This document shows, in pieces, positions 41,955 to 55,739 of a DNA stretch of 64,000 nt (the first letter of the stretch is position 1; every line of letters starts with the position of its first letter). The translations under genes were made by a program, and so were the position numbers. The stretch is from contig NC_090942.1 of assembly GCF_040807025.1 (NCBI RefSeq), positions 40,626,911-40,690,910 on the forward strand, read 5' to 3'. The stretch is from Struthio camelus. Its lineage: Eukaryota; Chordata; Aves; Struthioniformes; Struthionidae. The notes below the pieces were generated by a model. The model was not told the origin of the DNA, did not search any database, and saw only the letters and a program-made list of their open reading frames with translations.

Positions 41955-44900
41955 TTTTTTTTTTTTTAATGCCTCTTTCCAGTTTTGGGCTTCAAGAATC
42001 ATCATAAATAGCTTCCTCTTGAGTTAAGGCAAGGTCGAAATATATGGTATGCAAGTTGTTTAAGTTTGTCAGTTATAGTGACTTCCGTAACTTTTGTCTG
42101 CTATCATTATAATTGGAAAAAAGCTTAAAATCAGGAAAATAGGGTTTTAAGTAACTTCTGTCTCTACAAGTTGGAGGAAGATTTTTCTATCCCTACATCT
42201 GCCTTAATGCATGTGAATGTATCAACTATAGGGCTCAAGCTTGAAAGCAGGAAATAATTCCTGCCATATTTTGTACATGTTTATTTAATGTATTGTACTG
42301 TCTTCATTCTTAAGGAACTAGCAAGTGTTCTCTTGAAAAATCAGTACATGATCTTTTGCTTGGTATGTCTCAACTTCTTTTGTAGACGCAGAAGAGCCTG
42401 TAGTGATGGCACTACCTCAAATTTTAGAAAGGCTTGACCATCTATCTGTGCCCTTACTTCAAGATACCACGTTGCAATAAACTCTGCTGCAGAGAATCAA
42501 ATCTCCCCCCACTGCCATAGAAATTGATGTTATTGGTGCTTTGAGAACAAAGTACTAGTTTATTTATATCTGAGGCTAGTGCTGATGTTTATCATGGTTT
42601 GTTAAAGATTCAGATTGAATCTCTCAATGCGGAGAGAGTTTCTTCAATATGAAAAAGTAACTGCTAAAACTCTTGACATATCAGAACTTACTTGGTTTAT
42701 GGTATTTTTTTATATAAATATATATATAGGTTGAGGAAGATGGGGCTTCTGGTGCGAGAGGTGTCCTTGCGGATCCCTCCAAGCACTATAGACTAGCCAA
42801 ATTTTTCTGGTGCTCTAACTGGTGCTGTTGCTGACTGATCACACTACACAACCATTTCTACCAGCTTCTAGAGTTTTTCTTGTACCATTGTCCAAGCATG
42901 GTAGGTAAGAGCACTCTTGAGTGGGTATATTCAGTTAAAACATAAATGAAAAACAGGTTTGTTTTGCTTGGGTAGGAAGGATTTTTTTTCTATTCCTGTC
43001 TGCTCTTTGTTTTCTAACTTAAAAGTCTGAGAATAGAACTTACTTTCACAAGTAGAGAAATTAGCAGCCAAATTATTACTCTCTAAGGGTACTATTTCAC
43101 AGAATCAAAACTTGTTAACAAAGTCAGTTTTATCTTAAGGTTTAGCTAACTGACTCAATAACCAATTTCTTTGTAAGCAGTTGCTGAAAGAACGTGCTAG
43201 GCAATTTCAGTAGTAGAAGGTGCCATTTTCAGAGCTATGCAGATTGAAAATAAGACTTACATAGGGCACAGTATACTACACATTTTAAGGATGAAAGTTA
43301 ACACTTTTCACTGAAAAATGAACTTTTTCCTTCTGGGGCACCTTGTTATTCAAGGTGTGTATTTTAATTTGTTAGCTTCCAAAGATCAGGTGACTGTCTT
43401 GACAATTTTAGGTGGTCAGATGCTCATCAGAGATCATAAAGAGAGTTGGAGTGGAAACGCGTCCTTGTTTTTTTTTTTTTTAGTTGGTTTGGTCTTAGAA
43501 TTTAAAGGTTCTTATAAATTACCGATATTAAGCAAGACTGAGGGGAATTTCTTAACAATGTAGCCTGATTAGTACCACACTAGAGCAGACCAAAAGTTTC
43601 TTTGGCTGCTTCCTTGTTTCTAACAATGGTAAGCAGTAGATTTTTAGGGAAAATAATATAATAGGACTAGCACAAATGATTCCCTCCAAGTATTTTCTCC
43701 TTGCTTCTGGCAGAGTTATTGCATTTCTCGAGGTGTTTTTTAAGATGCATCTGTGCATGTTGAAACAAAAATGAGAGTGGAATGCACTGTTCTGGTGATA
43801 CTAGGTTGTATGCAACATTATTATTTCTTTATTTGTCAATTAAAATAATCGATATTGATCCAGAGTAACTCAGATAGAATATAAAGTATTTTCTCTTAGA
43901 GCTTTAACTAACAAAAACAGTTCTGAATCTCCAGAGTCCTGCAGACAGTCTTGAACAGATGGTACAAAGAACAGGGCGGTGGGTAAACTTTTTAATGCAG
44001 TGTTTTTGTATAGGAGCCTAAAGTGTTCTTTTTGCTTACTTTTTTTTTTTTTTAGTAACATCCAATAATCAGTTTAGTGGTCAACTTTAACAATGGAGCC
44101 AGGATCACGGCTTCTGTAGTAGCCATCACCATACTAGACCAGTGATGTAATTTTGGTTTTGCTTAGTGGTGAGTGGGGTTTTTCTTTTTTTGTCAATTTT
44201 ACTTTCAACTTTGTATCTTTTTTCATTTGTGTCCTCCCTAAAGGAGGAGAAGGTCATGCAATGCTTGGTGGTTTCCTCAGTCAATGCTAAGGCAGGAAAC
44301 TGAGGTCTTCACTGTGCTGAGCAGTTACTGCTGATAGAAAACAGCAAGAATATTTTGTGCTTTATAAAATTCCTTGTTTATGTTCAATGTTTTCATTAGA
44401 AAATGCTTTCTTCAGATGCTGAAAAAACCTTAACTTAACCTAACTTAAATAGTATTCCTGAGACTGACTTTAGACCATGGTTTCATCTTGAATTATAATT
44501 GTGAAACAGCTGCATTTGAATTCCTTCTGCAAAGAAGGAAAAAATCGCTCACTGTGCTGTAGGTAACAGCTTGATGTGACTAAATTGTCCAATAATTTTG
44601 TCTAATTAATTGCCTACACTGAAACTTTATGCTCTATTTAAACTAACCTCTCAGTAGGCAAAGCTGATCTCCATTTATATCCTGAATGTTATCAGTTTTA
44701 CCAGTGAGAAATGTTTTCCTTCATGCATCAAACATACAAGGCTTATAATTACTAGCGCTCAGTTTTTTCAATGGTTTTTAGCTAAGACATAGTAAAGGTC
44801 ATCACAGTTGTTTTGGACACTTGCTGCTTACGCATTTACTACTCAGTATTATTTATCACTATGTTGCGTGTGGGTGCCCAGTTCCATCTCCGGCACAGCT

Positions 44901-47900
44901 TGCACCCCTTCCCCTCACCTTGCGGATTTGGCACACTACAGTTTACAGTTAGAACGTGAAGCCCTATAAGGCTGCGCCTGGGAGGTTTCTCTTCAAAATG
45001 CCATTACCTGGCAGGAGACCTATATGCATTTAAGACAAAGATTTCCTGGAGAATTGTTGTGGTTATTACAGATAGAGCTGGAAGGAACATTGAGTGTCCC
45101 TGTGCTTTTTTCCTTTCTACCTAGATGCTGGTAATAACACCAACCTAAAGACACTTTTGCTGCTTATGTATTGATTAAGGCAGCTCATATTAAATTCATC
45201 ATTGTTTGCTTCTTACCGGCAATACAATTTTAGTAGTATTTCAATTCAATAGTATTTCGATTTGTTTTCCCTCCAGACATCAGGCTGTTTTCCAAACACC
45301 AGGTGGCAGATATGTGCAAAATGTTCTCCAGTCTCAACAGCATTTTAATTACTGGGGTTTGAGCAGTTTTGTGAACTTAACGTTTGCTAGTGGAAAGTGG
45401 TTTTTTTTTTTTTTTTAAACCACTTAAATGTTCTTCAACCAATTTAAGAAGGGTAAGTAGCAGTGGCTGAGTTGGGAGGCCAATGGCTACAAAAACAGCG
45501 CAACTGTTCTGTGTGTGTTTTGTTTTGCCTTCTCCCCCCCTCCCCGCAAAAGAAAACCCGTTAACCTCAGTGTATTACAAACTTAAATATTGTTTTCACG
45601 TTTAGCCTATCATTTTGCTTCTTCCCTCTGGATCACTTAATATTTACGTGCAGTACACACCTCTTTTAAGCGAAGCCATATCCTGAAGTTCACGAGCATA
45701 TCACTGCTCGTTCTTCTCCTTTGCTTTGAGAGTTGATAACTGAGCTGCGCCGCTTGCCTTGACGCTTGACCATCTCATGAGAGAACTTTGTTTCCGTAGG
45801 GATAACCAAATAATCTTCTGCATGTAACGAAGCAGTTCGACAGCTCTGTGAGAAATTTAACTCGTTACCTCCCTGACTTCAGGGCTCCGAGGTCCTCGAA
45901 TGTCCTTTTGTTTATTTGGCAAGGAAAGTCGCTTTTAACATTCATTCTCTGAAGTTTGTTTGCTTTTTCAGAGTGAAACTGTGTTGCAGTATGTATGAAT
46001 GAACAAAATATGACCTGGGTACTCTACATACTTCACTTGCATTCAATTGCAGGTGCAAAATTGTATGATTTTTCTCACAAGTACACTCTTTTTTTACTTA
46101 ATTTTGAGTTGTTAAACTGCTATCACTACTTAGCGCTTAATGAATACTGTGAGTATGTCTTTAGCTTCTAAGCGTGATGGTGAAACTTTCAATATTCCAG
46201 AATACTGTAGGAAGCAACAGCTTAATTTAAATATGGCAAAAAGTCAGCTAGGATGATAAAAATAGCAACAATGAGAAATTAATGTTATTTATGCATCTTG
46301 TTTCTCTTTGGACTACTGGATATGATTAGTTGGAATTTAATTTTTAAGTGGTTTATGATACATTTGTACTATTTCAGTTTTTAAAGGGTTTAAGCCAGAA
46401 CATGAGATCATGTAGGCTTCTAGTGAAACATCTCTTTTGCCTATGCAAGTAGCTAATACATGTCCAAAACTAAATTTTACGTTTCAGCTTTCAGAGGAAA
46501 AACCTGTTGAATGCCCAGAGATTAGGCCATAAAAGGAACTCATTAGCATCAGAATATGTCGTATCCTTCCTCCCCTAAAAAAAAATATATATATTTTAAG
46601 GTGCTCAGTTGAACAAGCAGTTGGCACTTCTTATTCCCAGAATTGTGGAGAATACTATACTTTTGGACAGAAACAAATTTCATCTAATGTACTAGCTACT
46701 GCTTTGAGAATATTTTCATCTGCAGTGTTCGTTAGGTTTTTTTTCCCTCACGTTCTAACTATGCAATGTTTGGCAGCTCTCACATTTTTTTCATACTCTC
46801 TATGTTTGCAGCTTTATTTCAAGTAGCCTTATACCTCATTTCTTGATCCTGTGAATAAAGATATCAGGTTGGCTCACTGCGGAACTTGCACGTACATGTT
46901 AATAGCACGTTCGAGATCAGAGGTGGGAAAGGGAGAGGTGTCTTTCAGCTGATGATCAGTAAAATGGGCACCCGATCAGACAAAACTACGCATCAGCTTA
47001 ACAACTCCAAACCTTAAAGGATTTGAAAGCATTTCACAATTAAATTATAGTTTCTAAGCTTGCATCTTTAAGCACTAGCTGCTTACTTCTCTGGGTAAAT
47101 ATAAATATTAAGAGCTGGGGGAAAAAAAAATCAAGGTTTATGGCTTTAGACAGGTAACAAAAGTGACAGCTTTTGGACTTAAAATTTTGAGAATGAATAG
47201 TGTGGAAGTATTCTGCGGTTCTATATGCTGGTTCTGTTGTACGTACCAGGGCCACCATGTGGCTCCTTTTTCCTGTAGGTGTTTATTAAGGCAAGAGTTG
47301 CACCAAATCATTTTTCTTCTAAAAACAAACAAGATCTGTAACTTGGTGTTTTATTATTGAAAGACTTTGAACTCCTAGATAACCTCCATATTGCATTTTT
47401 GAATGCTCACTGTGAAAGATCTGTCTTTGCACAAGTAAAGGAGTGGGTACACAGTCCAAGGCTTTGTAAATGAGTCATTCATGCATCTATTCACTGTCTG
47501 AAAAATCATTGTTCTTTGTGTAAATGTACATAAATTCAGCTGGAATTTAAAACTAAATTAAAAACAAGTCCACTTCAAAGAAAACAAAACAATACATTAC
47601 ATATGCACTATCAATGAAACACGTATACTTCATTTCGATTTAGTCTTCCAAGTCCCTCACAGAGCCTGTAATGTAGATGCCTAATGACTGTCTAGGTTTC
47701 AGACAATAATTCTGTTCACTTGCTTTCCTTAAAACTGAAATTTCTCTAGGCCTGCAGCTTTAGCCAGGTCCGTGTGATCAGAAATGCCTGTCCTGAGTGG
47801 TGTGATGACTATGTGCCGCCTAGAGCTCCGTTCAGAGCCACCTCAACTCTGCATAGGTAACGTGGGGATTATTGAAAAATTAGGTTTGAAGGGGTTGTGG

Positions 47901-50900
47901 TTAACTCTTTGGTATTTCCTGGTTTCCGCATGAAAGTCCAGTAGTTAAAGCATTTAATCTGTAACTATTCCTGAGGAAGCTTGAATATGCATCTCCCACT
48001 TTCTAGAAGTTATTAACCATGAGGTCATGAGAGCACTCTCCGTCACTGCTCTTTAGGATGAGCCACTGACAGGCAGATCTGCAAGACTTTTAGAACTGGA
48101 CAGCGAAGAGGCAAAGGAAAACCATAGTTTAGTGATCATGACATTGCACAAGACAAACTGAGTGGGTTTTTCTCCCGGACTTTGCTATATAAATTCTACT
48201 TTAGAAGACTATCAGATGAAGAATTAAAAGAAAAAAAGAGTCAGTCCTGGGAGAAGGGGTGGAGCAACGCATCTTCTGTCATTCCAGGGTTACTCTAGGA
48301 TCTGTTGGCTTGTGAATTTTATGATTGCAGATTTCTTCAAGCTGAATAAAGCCACTATCTCTATGGGGTGTGTATCCTCAGGAAAGGATTAGGAAAGGGT
48401 TAGATCCTGAGTAAATGAACGTGTCTAGATTGGATGGAATCAATTTCCCTTTATCTACAACAGTTCTACATCTTTTTTTAGTTGTAGAAGAAATGCATAT
48501 ATTAGACAAATTGGAAACGATTTTCTGCTTGCCACAGGTTAGGCCCTATTGCATGGTGACGCAGGAGATACGATAGGCATTTAAATTAGAAGACTGGACT
48601 CTGGCACCTTCCTATGTAGTGTTTGGAAATGATCAAAGGTACAAGATGGGGTGAAAACAGGCAGTATCTGCTGCTTTGCAAAGCTTTGTATCTTCCTTTT
48701 TTTGTCCTTCTTATCATCATCAGCTGGTGAACTGCAGTGTTAGATGAACTTTGGCATTGCCCTGGACCTCTGAGAGAACATGGGGAATGTTAGTAGAGTG
48801 CAAAACCCATCTGGTATATGGTAAATGGCAGGCCTGCAAGTCAGCATGCGTCTGCTCCCGGGACAGTAGTTTGTTCTTTAAGCACCTTTTTGCTGGTCTG
48901 TCTGCTAGTCCTGGGTTTGGTGCAACAGATCTGCTTACTCTGCTCAGATGCAGCCTATTTTAAGCTGGGCAATACTGATCTCTTTTCTGTTCATTCCCTT
49001 TATACTTAATGACTGATTTACCTAATATCCACATTATCTTTTGGAGTATTTGATAATCTCTGTAAATTTGTAAAAATCACTTTCAGAATTAAGAGTTTAG
49101 CAAGTAGTTGTCATACAGTCAGGATTTATTAATTCTTAAATCAATGTGAGTCACCATTTGTGTGCCGTCTAAGGCCATCTAATAAGCAATTCATGTTTAT
49201 AAAATATAAATCTGATTTTTTTTTTTTTAGGATTTGCCAATGAAAACATAAAGAAAAAAACCCCAGATCTGCATATTGTAGCCCTAGGGCAAGATCTGTA
49301 ATGTTTCATTCTATAGGTTTTAATAGTTATGAATCTGTTTGCAATTTCAAATGGCTAATGTGATCTAGCTGTATTTACAAGAAACTGTGTTTTGTGTTTT
49401 GCTTACTTTTCATCAATAAACTGGCAATGAGTCCTTGCGTATTTGCTGTTAATAAGAAGATACATTTCTAAGGCTGTGAATTCTTCCTGGTGTTGTTTTT
49501 TCTTTTCTTTAAGGTTAAAAGGCAGAAACAAAGTTTGTCATTTGTAAAGATGATTAATTAGTACCAATTTCAGTGTCACTTTCATGGAACAGGTTGGCAC
49601 AATATGTGTATTTTAAAACAGAAAAGCAGTAAAACCTTTCAAGGTTTCACTGTCTGAAGAGTGAAATTTAATAAAATTTGAAGCTTGTTCATAATCGAAT
49701 CTGATCCCGCATGGTACGAAACGCTCTCAAGTTTCTTGCCTTTGCGTTTGGAGCTGGGACTGCTTAGCCCGTTACTAAATAAACCTGATCTTCCGTCCTT
49801 GTGAAGTCAGCGGGCTTCAATCAGACCTCTGGTCAGTAAGTCAAAGGTGATAAATTAATAAATGCAGAAGCCACACTTTTACAGCAGAAGGGCTACTTGA
49901 GGAAGGGCCACTTGAGTAACGCTCTGGATTTCATGATAGACTACAGAATTCCTTTACAAGTATTAAGCTAAGGCTTTCAGAAGTCGGATAGGAATCTTGC
50001 TGTAAATGTAAACAAACTATACTTTGGCTTTGTCACCTAGCATTGCCACTGAATGCTTTCTCCCTGACTTTGCAGTATAACTCTTTTTTCTGTAGTCCAT
50101 TTTGTACGTTTGCCCAGACGTTTGCCCTGTATAAATTCAGTCCGCCTCCCTCAGTTCCATGCTACGAGTTCTTCACTGCTCTTGACGCTACAAATGATAG
50201 TACAGAGAGAGGGTCTGTAAGGCAAAAAGCAAAGCAGAACTTGGTTTTGAGGCTGCTGTTGAATTCCAGAGCTCTGTTTGACACCTTGTCGCTGCTTGGC
50301 TGAAGCCGTCAGTCACTGCCGACTTCAGAAGCTTCCCTGAATCCAGAGGGAGTTTGTGTGACAACTTTGAATACGTTTTTGTAAGCATCTAGCAATTGGC
50401 CATACACCCAAGCACGTTGAACTTGGTTAGCAGGCGTTACTCGTGTCACGTCTGAGTGGTCCTGGGGGGGGGAACGCCTCCCCCCCACCCCCCGCAAAAT
50501 TCTGAGGCTGAACCGCAACTATTGTAGTGTCCCTGTTACAAAAATAAAACTAGATATTTGGCACTGATGTGATCTACAGTAGCTTTAATAATAACAACAT
50601 TTTGTAAACTGCATTTAATGCTAAAACATTGAGGCAATGCATTAAAGAGACTCGTTTGTTATCTTTACGGTTTTGGTAGGAATTTCTGCCTAAAATAACG
50701 ATCAACAAAAAAAAAATTGTTTATTTGGATTCATTCTGATCTCTCTACAGTTCCATAGTCAAACCTATTTTCCAGGGACTGAGGGTATTTTACTCCGCTT
50801 GGACTAAAATTGCATCCAAATAAACTTCGGTAAAGACATTGTGTAACTGTGAAGCAGAACTGGATTTGAAATAACATTTTCATGATCAAAGATTCTAAGA

Positions 50901-53375
50901 AGCTTTTGTAGTAATTGGAGAATAACGACTATATAAAATGTGTTGGCTTCCCATATTTAAGTTAAGCATAAAGATAAAATACATGAGAGCCTTATTAAAT
51001 GAACATCCAGATATTGCATCTGATAAGATCAAAGCAATTGAGTGGGGTTTTAATTTAGGCATTTGACTGACTTTGTCTTTTAAAAAATGTTTTTGAAGTA
51101 ATGCTGGCCTTGTTCCATAATATCTGAGAGATTCACTCAGTTGTAGATTGCTCCACTGAGCTATTCTCTCCACTGCTGATCTGTTGTTATTTATATAGTA
51201 CCCCGAGAATACTATATGCTGCACATGCAGATGTGCAGGCAGGATTCCTGACCTGAAGAATAGGATGGGTGGAATAATAAATTGCAGATCTCTGCTTGGA
51301 CGTTAAGCAATGTCTTTCAGCTCTAAAATTACAGCCTTCAACCACTTTGAATCGAAGAAGCATTCAGGATAGTTCTCATCCTTCTGTGGCAACACAACTC
51401 AGTCTTCCTACAGTGGATTAGTGACGTGACTGCTGTTTCATGGATCTCGCCACATTTAACAAAATTGGGTTCTTTTGAAAAATTTAATGTTCCTACAGGA
51501 AGTCCTTTGGAAGTCACTTAGATGAAAATTGTTCTATTGGCTTTGAAAAAGGGAGAAAGAGAAATAAAACTTGAGCCAAAATTCTCTGAAAATATGTTAT
51601 TAGGGCCAAAAAAGCTTTGAATTGTGGGGTCAGAATGGGCATACATGTGTTTAGTGCAGAAAAAAGTAGCCCCAGGAAGAAAAACCTGAGGAGAAAGCAT
51701 GAACTCTAAACACCTTGCTTTGTAACTTTGACAAAATACTCCTGTATCAGCAGTTTGCGAATGCAGAATTAAAAAAATGAATACTTCAGGCTGTTTTAGA
51801 GAGGTTTGCACTAAAACCTGTGTCTTCATTAAGATCAGAATACGCAGCCTGCCCTGACCTCTAGCAGGAAGAGCAACTATCTGAACCAACTCAGGGAGGG
51901 CCAAGGGATGACAGTCAGAGAAGAGAAAGAAAAGCACCAAAGACTATCTAAGGTCCAGTAATCTATTCAGTTTTTCTTCTTTAGCACAAATGCAAGACTT
52001 TTTTTTATTGCCTCATTGAAGCAAAAATTCTGCTGTTTATGCCATCTTTCCTCCTGCTAAGGGGCGATATGGAATGACAGCCAGCTCCCCGAGTCCAACC
52101 GTTTTGGAAAGAATTCCACGAGCGGGACCTCCTTGGTCTCCAGCCTTCAGACTCCTCCCTGTACTTGTTTCTGTGCAAAAGAGTAATGTTGGTATATATT
52201 TTGATCATGTCCCTGATTGAGCTTTAAAGCTATGCTGTCCTAAGTAACAGAGGGAAATATAGTTATTTCTGCTTAAAATAATTATTGCTTAAAATATCAT
52301 TAAATTAACAAGTCTGCTTTTATTTCCCTTGCTTCAAGCAGTTACGTAGTTTGCTCATACCATGTTTACATGTAAATTTAGGCACTGCTAGAAGTAAGAA
52401 ATAATATACCGAGGCACTGTAAAAGCACCTTTATATTCCACTACCAATAACTCCCCTTTGCCATACTTCATCCGTTCTTGTTCTGTGTCTCTTCTGAGGG
52501 AACATGCCCAAAGACATCTCATGGGCTTTCAGGCTGGCTGCCTCAGTTCTAACTTTAAAAGCTATTTTTTGAGGGCTGGAGCGAGCCCTTGGATGGCTCG
52601 CTCTGTTACCCTCACACAGCGTTTTCTGCCCCCATTGGTAAGAAGGGTCTCACTTTCTTGAAGGAGCTCCTCCACCACCAGCGCTTAGAGCGCGGAGAAA
52701 CAAGGCAAACCGGCACTGATCTTTTTCTTCTCTCGAAACGCCAGGCTGTGATCAGTAGCTCAGCAGCGGCTTCATAAGGGAATGAGCCTTCCCCCAAGCA
52801 GGGGTGGGACTCCTCGAGAGAAGGGTAGGCGATACCCTTCGCAGGCCTCCAATTTTCATCTGTCTGCATGAATCACAGCCCTCGGTTATCCGCTCGCTTG
52901 GAGATGTGCTTCGGAGCCTGCGGGACAAGGGCGCACGGATGAAGGCAGGGGAAGCCGGCTCTGCTGGTGCTCAGAACCGTTGATCTTGCACTTTCCCTGA
53001 CCACTGCTCTCACTAACAGGTTATGATTAAGAGGCAGGAATGAAGCATAACCCTGCCAGCGTGCGCTCGGGTTCCCTCTGCAGATTTATTGCTGAGCAGG
53101 CAGAGCTGATTTGGAAGAGAGAATGTGCTTGCACTTTTTTTCAACCTGACACTTTGACTTCTTCAGAGCAGCTTTTCTTTCCTGCACAAAGTAATATATC
53201 CACCCCAGGGAAACTTGAGAAGGGGAGTGTGGGGCCAATTCACTTCAATAGTTACATCAAGGCTAATTTGATCTAATATATTTTAGCTTTTCTTCTCTAG
53301 ACGGGGAAAACGCTGGGTGAAAACAAACACAGAGTTATATCTAATTTTGCTGAGTCAGTTCTATAACAACTGGGC
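41955..53375. other. Intergenic region downstream of YEATS4
   Basis: About 11 kb of AT-rich sequence with no recognisable gene, tRNA or full-length mobile element. Several T-rich and AT-rich simple stretches occur (for example the ATATA run near 42710-42730 and T runs near 41948, 44041 and 45402). GC rises modestly near 50.4-50.5 kb (C-rich) and 52.5-53.1 kb, without a coding signature. Confidence 0.6.
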
Positions 53376-53395
53376 GGGGGGGGGGGGGGGGGGGG
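53376..53395 (+). repeat. G20 homopolymer
   Basis: Twenty consecutive G, preceded by TGGGC, lie in AT-rich surroundings. It is a potential G-quadruplex and a likely site of polymorphism or assembly error. Confidence 0.85.
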
Positions 53396-55299
53396 AATCC
53401 AGGTCACAACTTTAAATGTTCTTGCTCAGCACACTAAAAGGCGATTTTTTTTGAAAAAGCCAGGGCAGTTTTTTGAAAAACTGTAGAGGCCATAGTAACT
53501 TGTGCATTAGAGAAAAGGATTTCAGAAAAGGAGATACAAAACTCGGGTATGTCATGTAGATTAGGATGTGACATTAAAGACCACTTCCCGAAGACAATTG
53601 AGTCATTCTGCCAAGTGCAATGTCCCTTACGTATGCAAATAGCCAAGCAGAGCCGTGGTTATCTGCCTGTGCCGAGCACCTTTTTCCACCACTGCTAACT
53701 ATGCATTTTTGTGAAGATACTTGCTGCCCCTATAGGCATTTGGTCCCCTCAGAGCCATTTTAAGAATCTCTGAGCCTGAAAAAAGTTTATTTAAATGTAG
53801 ACCTGGAATCTGGAATGACAAATCCACCCATTCATGAAAAGCATTAACAAGATGTTTGGGAAGTTTTATAAAATACATTCTGTAAGTAGCTGATGGCAAT
53901 ATACATACCAATAACTATTCTAGTAAAAATTTACATCGATTTGTCATTTTTCTTTTTTCACTGTCTCAGATCCTATACGCTGCCATCCTATGGCCAGACA
54001 CTTTCTGCTAGCACAATATTTTTCCTGACTGGAAACCCTAGAAGGACACCTTCTTGTAAGGATGCAGGCCGTAGGAAAAGGTAATGTTATTTCTAACATT
54101 TTCTCTCTAGGAGTCACCTTTCATAATGTTCAATATATACTGTGAAAAGACTGAGAAAACCATTGATAGATTTAAATCTGCTTTAATTTCTTACCGAAGG
54201 CAAAAAGTCCACGCACTGGTGCTTAATCATACTTTGCATCATGTACAAGCATGCAGTTTTCCATACAAATTCCATAAGGTGTTTAATCTGCTATTGCAAA
54301 AATACTTATTTGCATACAATCACACCCTACTGTGGTTTCACATGTTTTCTGAGAATACATTTCGAGCCTATTATCTTAACCTCACTGCCTTTCTACCCAC
54401 ATGTAGGCTAGCAGACATGCAAACCCTTTAATTTTTCTTCAGGCCTGACTGCAATTAAGTTGAAGAGCATTTGTTCTTATTAAAAACGATCAGACTCAGC
54501 TCATTCTGTAAGTATTGTTTGTGAATACACTGTCACTTGGCTGCTAAGCAGTAGCAGGGCCTGCATCTTGCAAATAAAGTTCTTATTTTGGGATAAAACA
54601 GTTATGGGCAGTTTGGGGCATTTTGTAGCGTAAACGATTTGTTCATGCCACGCATGCCAGTTGTGGAACATAAGCAGTCAGTCACAAAGAGCACCGTACC
54701 TATCTTATCTTTCAGAAATCTTAACCCAAATACCAGGAAGCATTGACCCTAGTTAGAGAAATCAAGGTGAAGAGGAACATCTCTCTACCTGCTTCCTTGT
54801 TGGAGACAAGCTCAGTCGGGGTGGGGAGAAAGTGCACTTACACTATCACATCCTGTGACATGGGAGCACATGCGGTGCAAAGTGTAACTCCCTTAGCCAA
54901 TCTCTCTTCCATCATTGTATGTCTGGCAAACTAACTATGTACCTTTATTTAAAGAAGACATTGCACAGTAAAAAGCAAAAACTACAAACATGGGCAACAG
55001 TACCATTTACTGACTCCTGCCACGGCTGTACCCTGGCAAACAACTCTTCTTCCTTGACACAATTTCATTTTTGCAAAGTGTTTTAATGAGGACTGGCAAG
55101 TCACTAGCCTAAAAAGTCCTATAGCTGAGTCCTGCTTTCTTCATGTTAAATCCAATGTGCCTTGTCCCCACTGCGTTCTTACACTGAGTTTTAACACACA
55201 TTAGTTAACCTAGGCCAAAAATGTCCCACTTCCATGAGTTAACATGCTGTATAGAGTAACGTGGGCTTAGGGCATAAACATGAGGTAAGACTTTATCTT

Positions 55300-55739
55300 A
55301 AGAAGATAGAAGGTTGAAAGGGGCTGCTGCAGGCCACCTAGTGCAACCTCCTGCTCAAAGCAGGGCCAGTTAGAGCAGGTTGCTCAGGACCGTGCCCATT
55401 GAAGCTCTGAATATCTCCCAGGAAAGAGATTTCACAACCTTGCTGGGCAACTTGCTCCAATATTTGACCACCTTCATGGCTAAAAAACAGCAAAACCCAA
55501 AAAGCTCTCTATGTAATCAGAATTTCCCATGTTTCAACTTGTGTCCATCACCTCTCAGCCTGCCACTGTGCACCTTTAAGAAGAATCTGCCTTGGCCTTC
55601 GCTACATGCACCAGCAATAAGATCTTCCTTTAGCCGCCTTCTTAAGGTTGGACAAACTCAGTTCTCTCAGTCTTTCATCACATGCCATAATTTCTAGCCT
55701 CCTTACCAGCTTGATGTCTCTTTGCTGTACTCCCTGTGA
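55300..55739 (-). mobile_element. CR1 non-LTR retrotransposon fragment (minus strand)
   Basis: On the + strand this reads as the reverse complement of a CR1 3' portion: CCACCTAGTGCAACCTCCTG, CTCAAAGCAGGGCCAGTTAG, GCTCTGAATATCTCCCAGGA, then CAACTTGTGTCCATCACCTC and CTCAGTCTTTCATCACATGC in the family order. The octamer tail expected at the low-coordinate end is eroded. It carries many substitutions and no ORF. It abuts an older CR1-type copy in the same orientation. Confidence 0.85.

Noticed and set aside
47790-47850. TGATGACTA as a box C of a C/D snoRNA
   Set aside because: No suitably placed box D with a terminal stem was found, and there is no host intron here.
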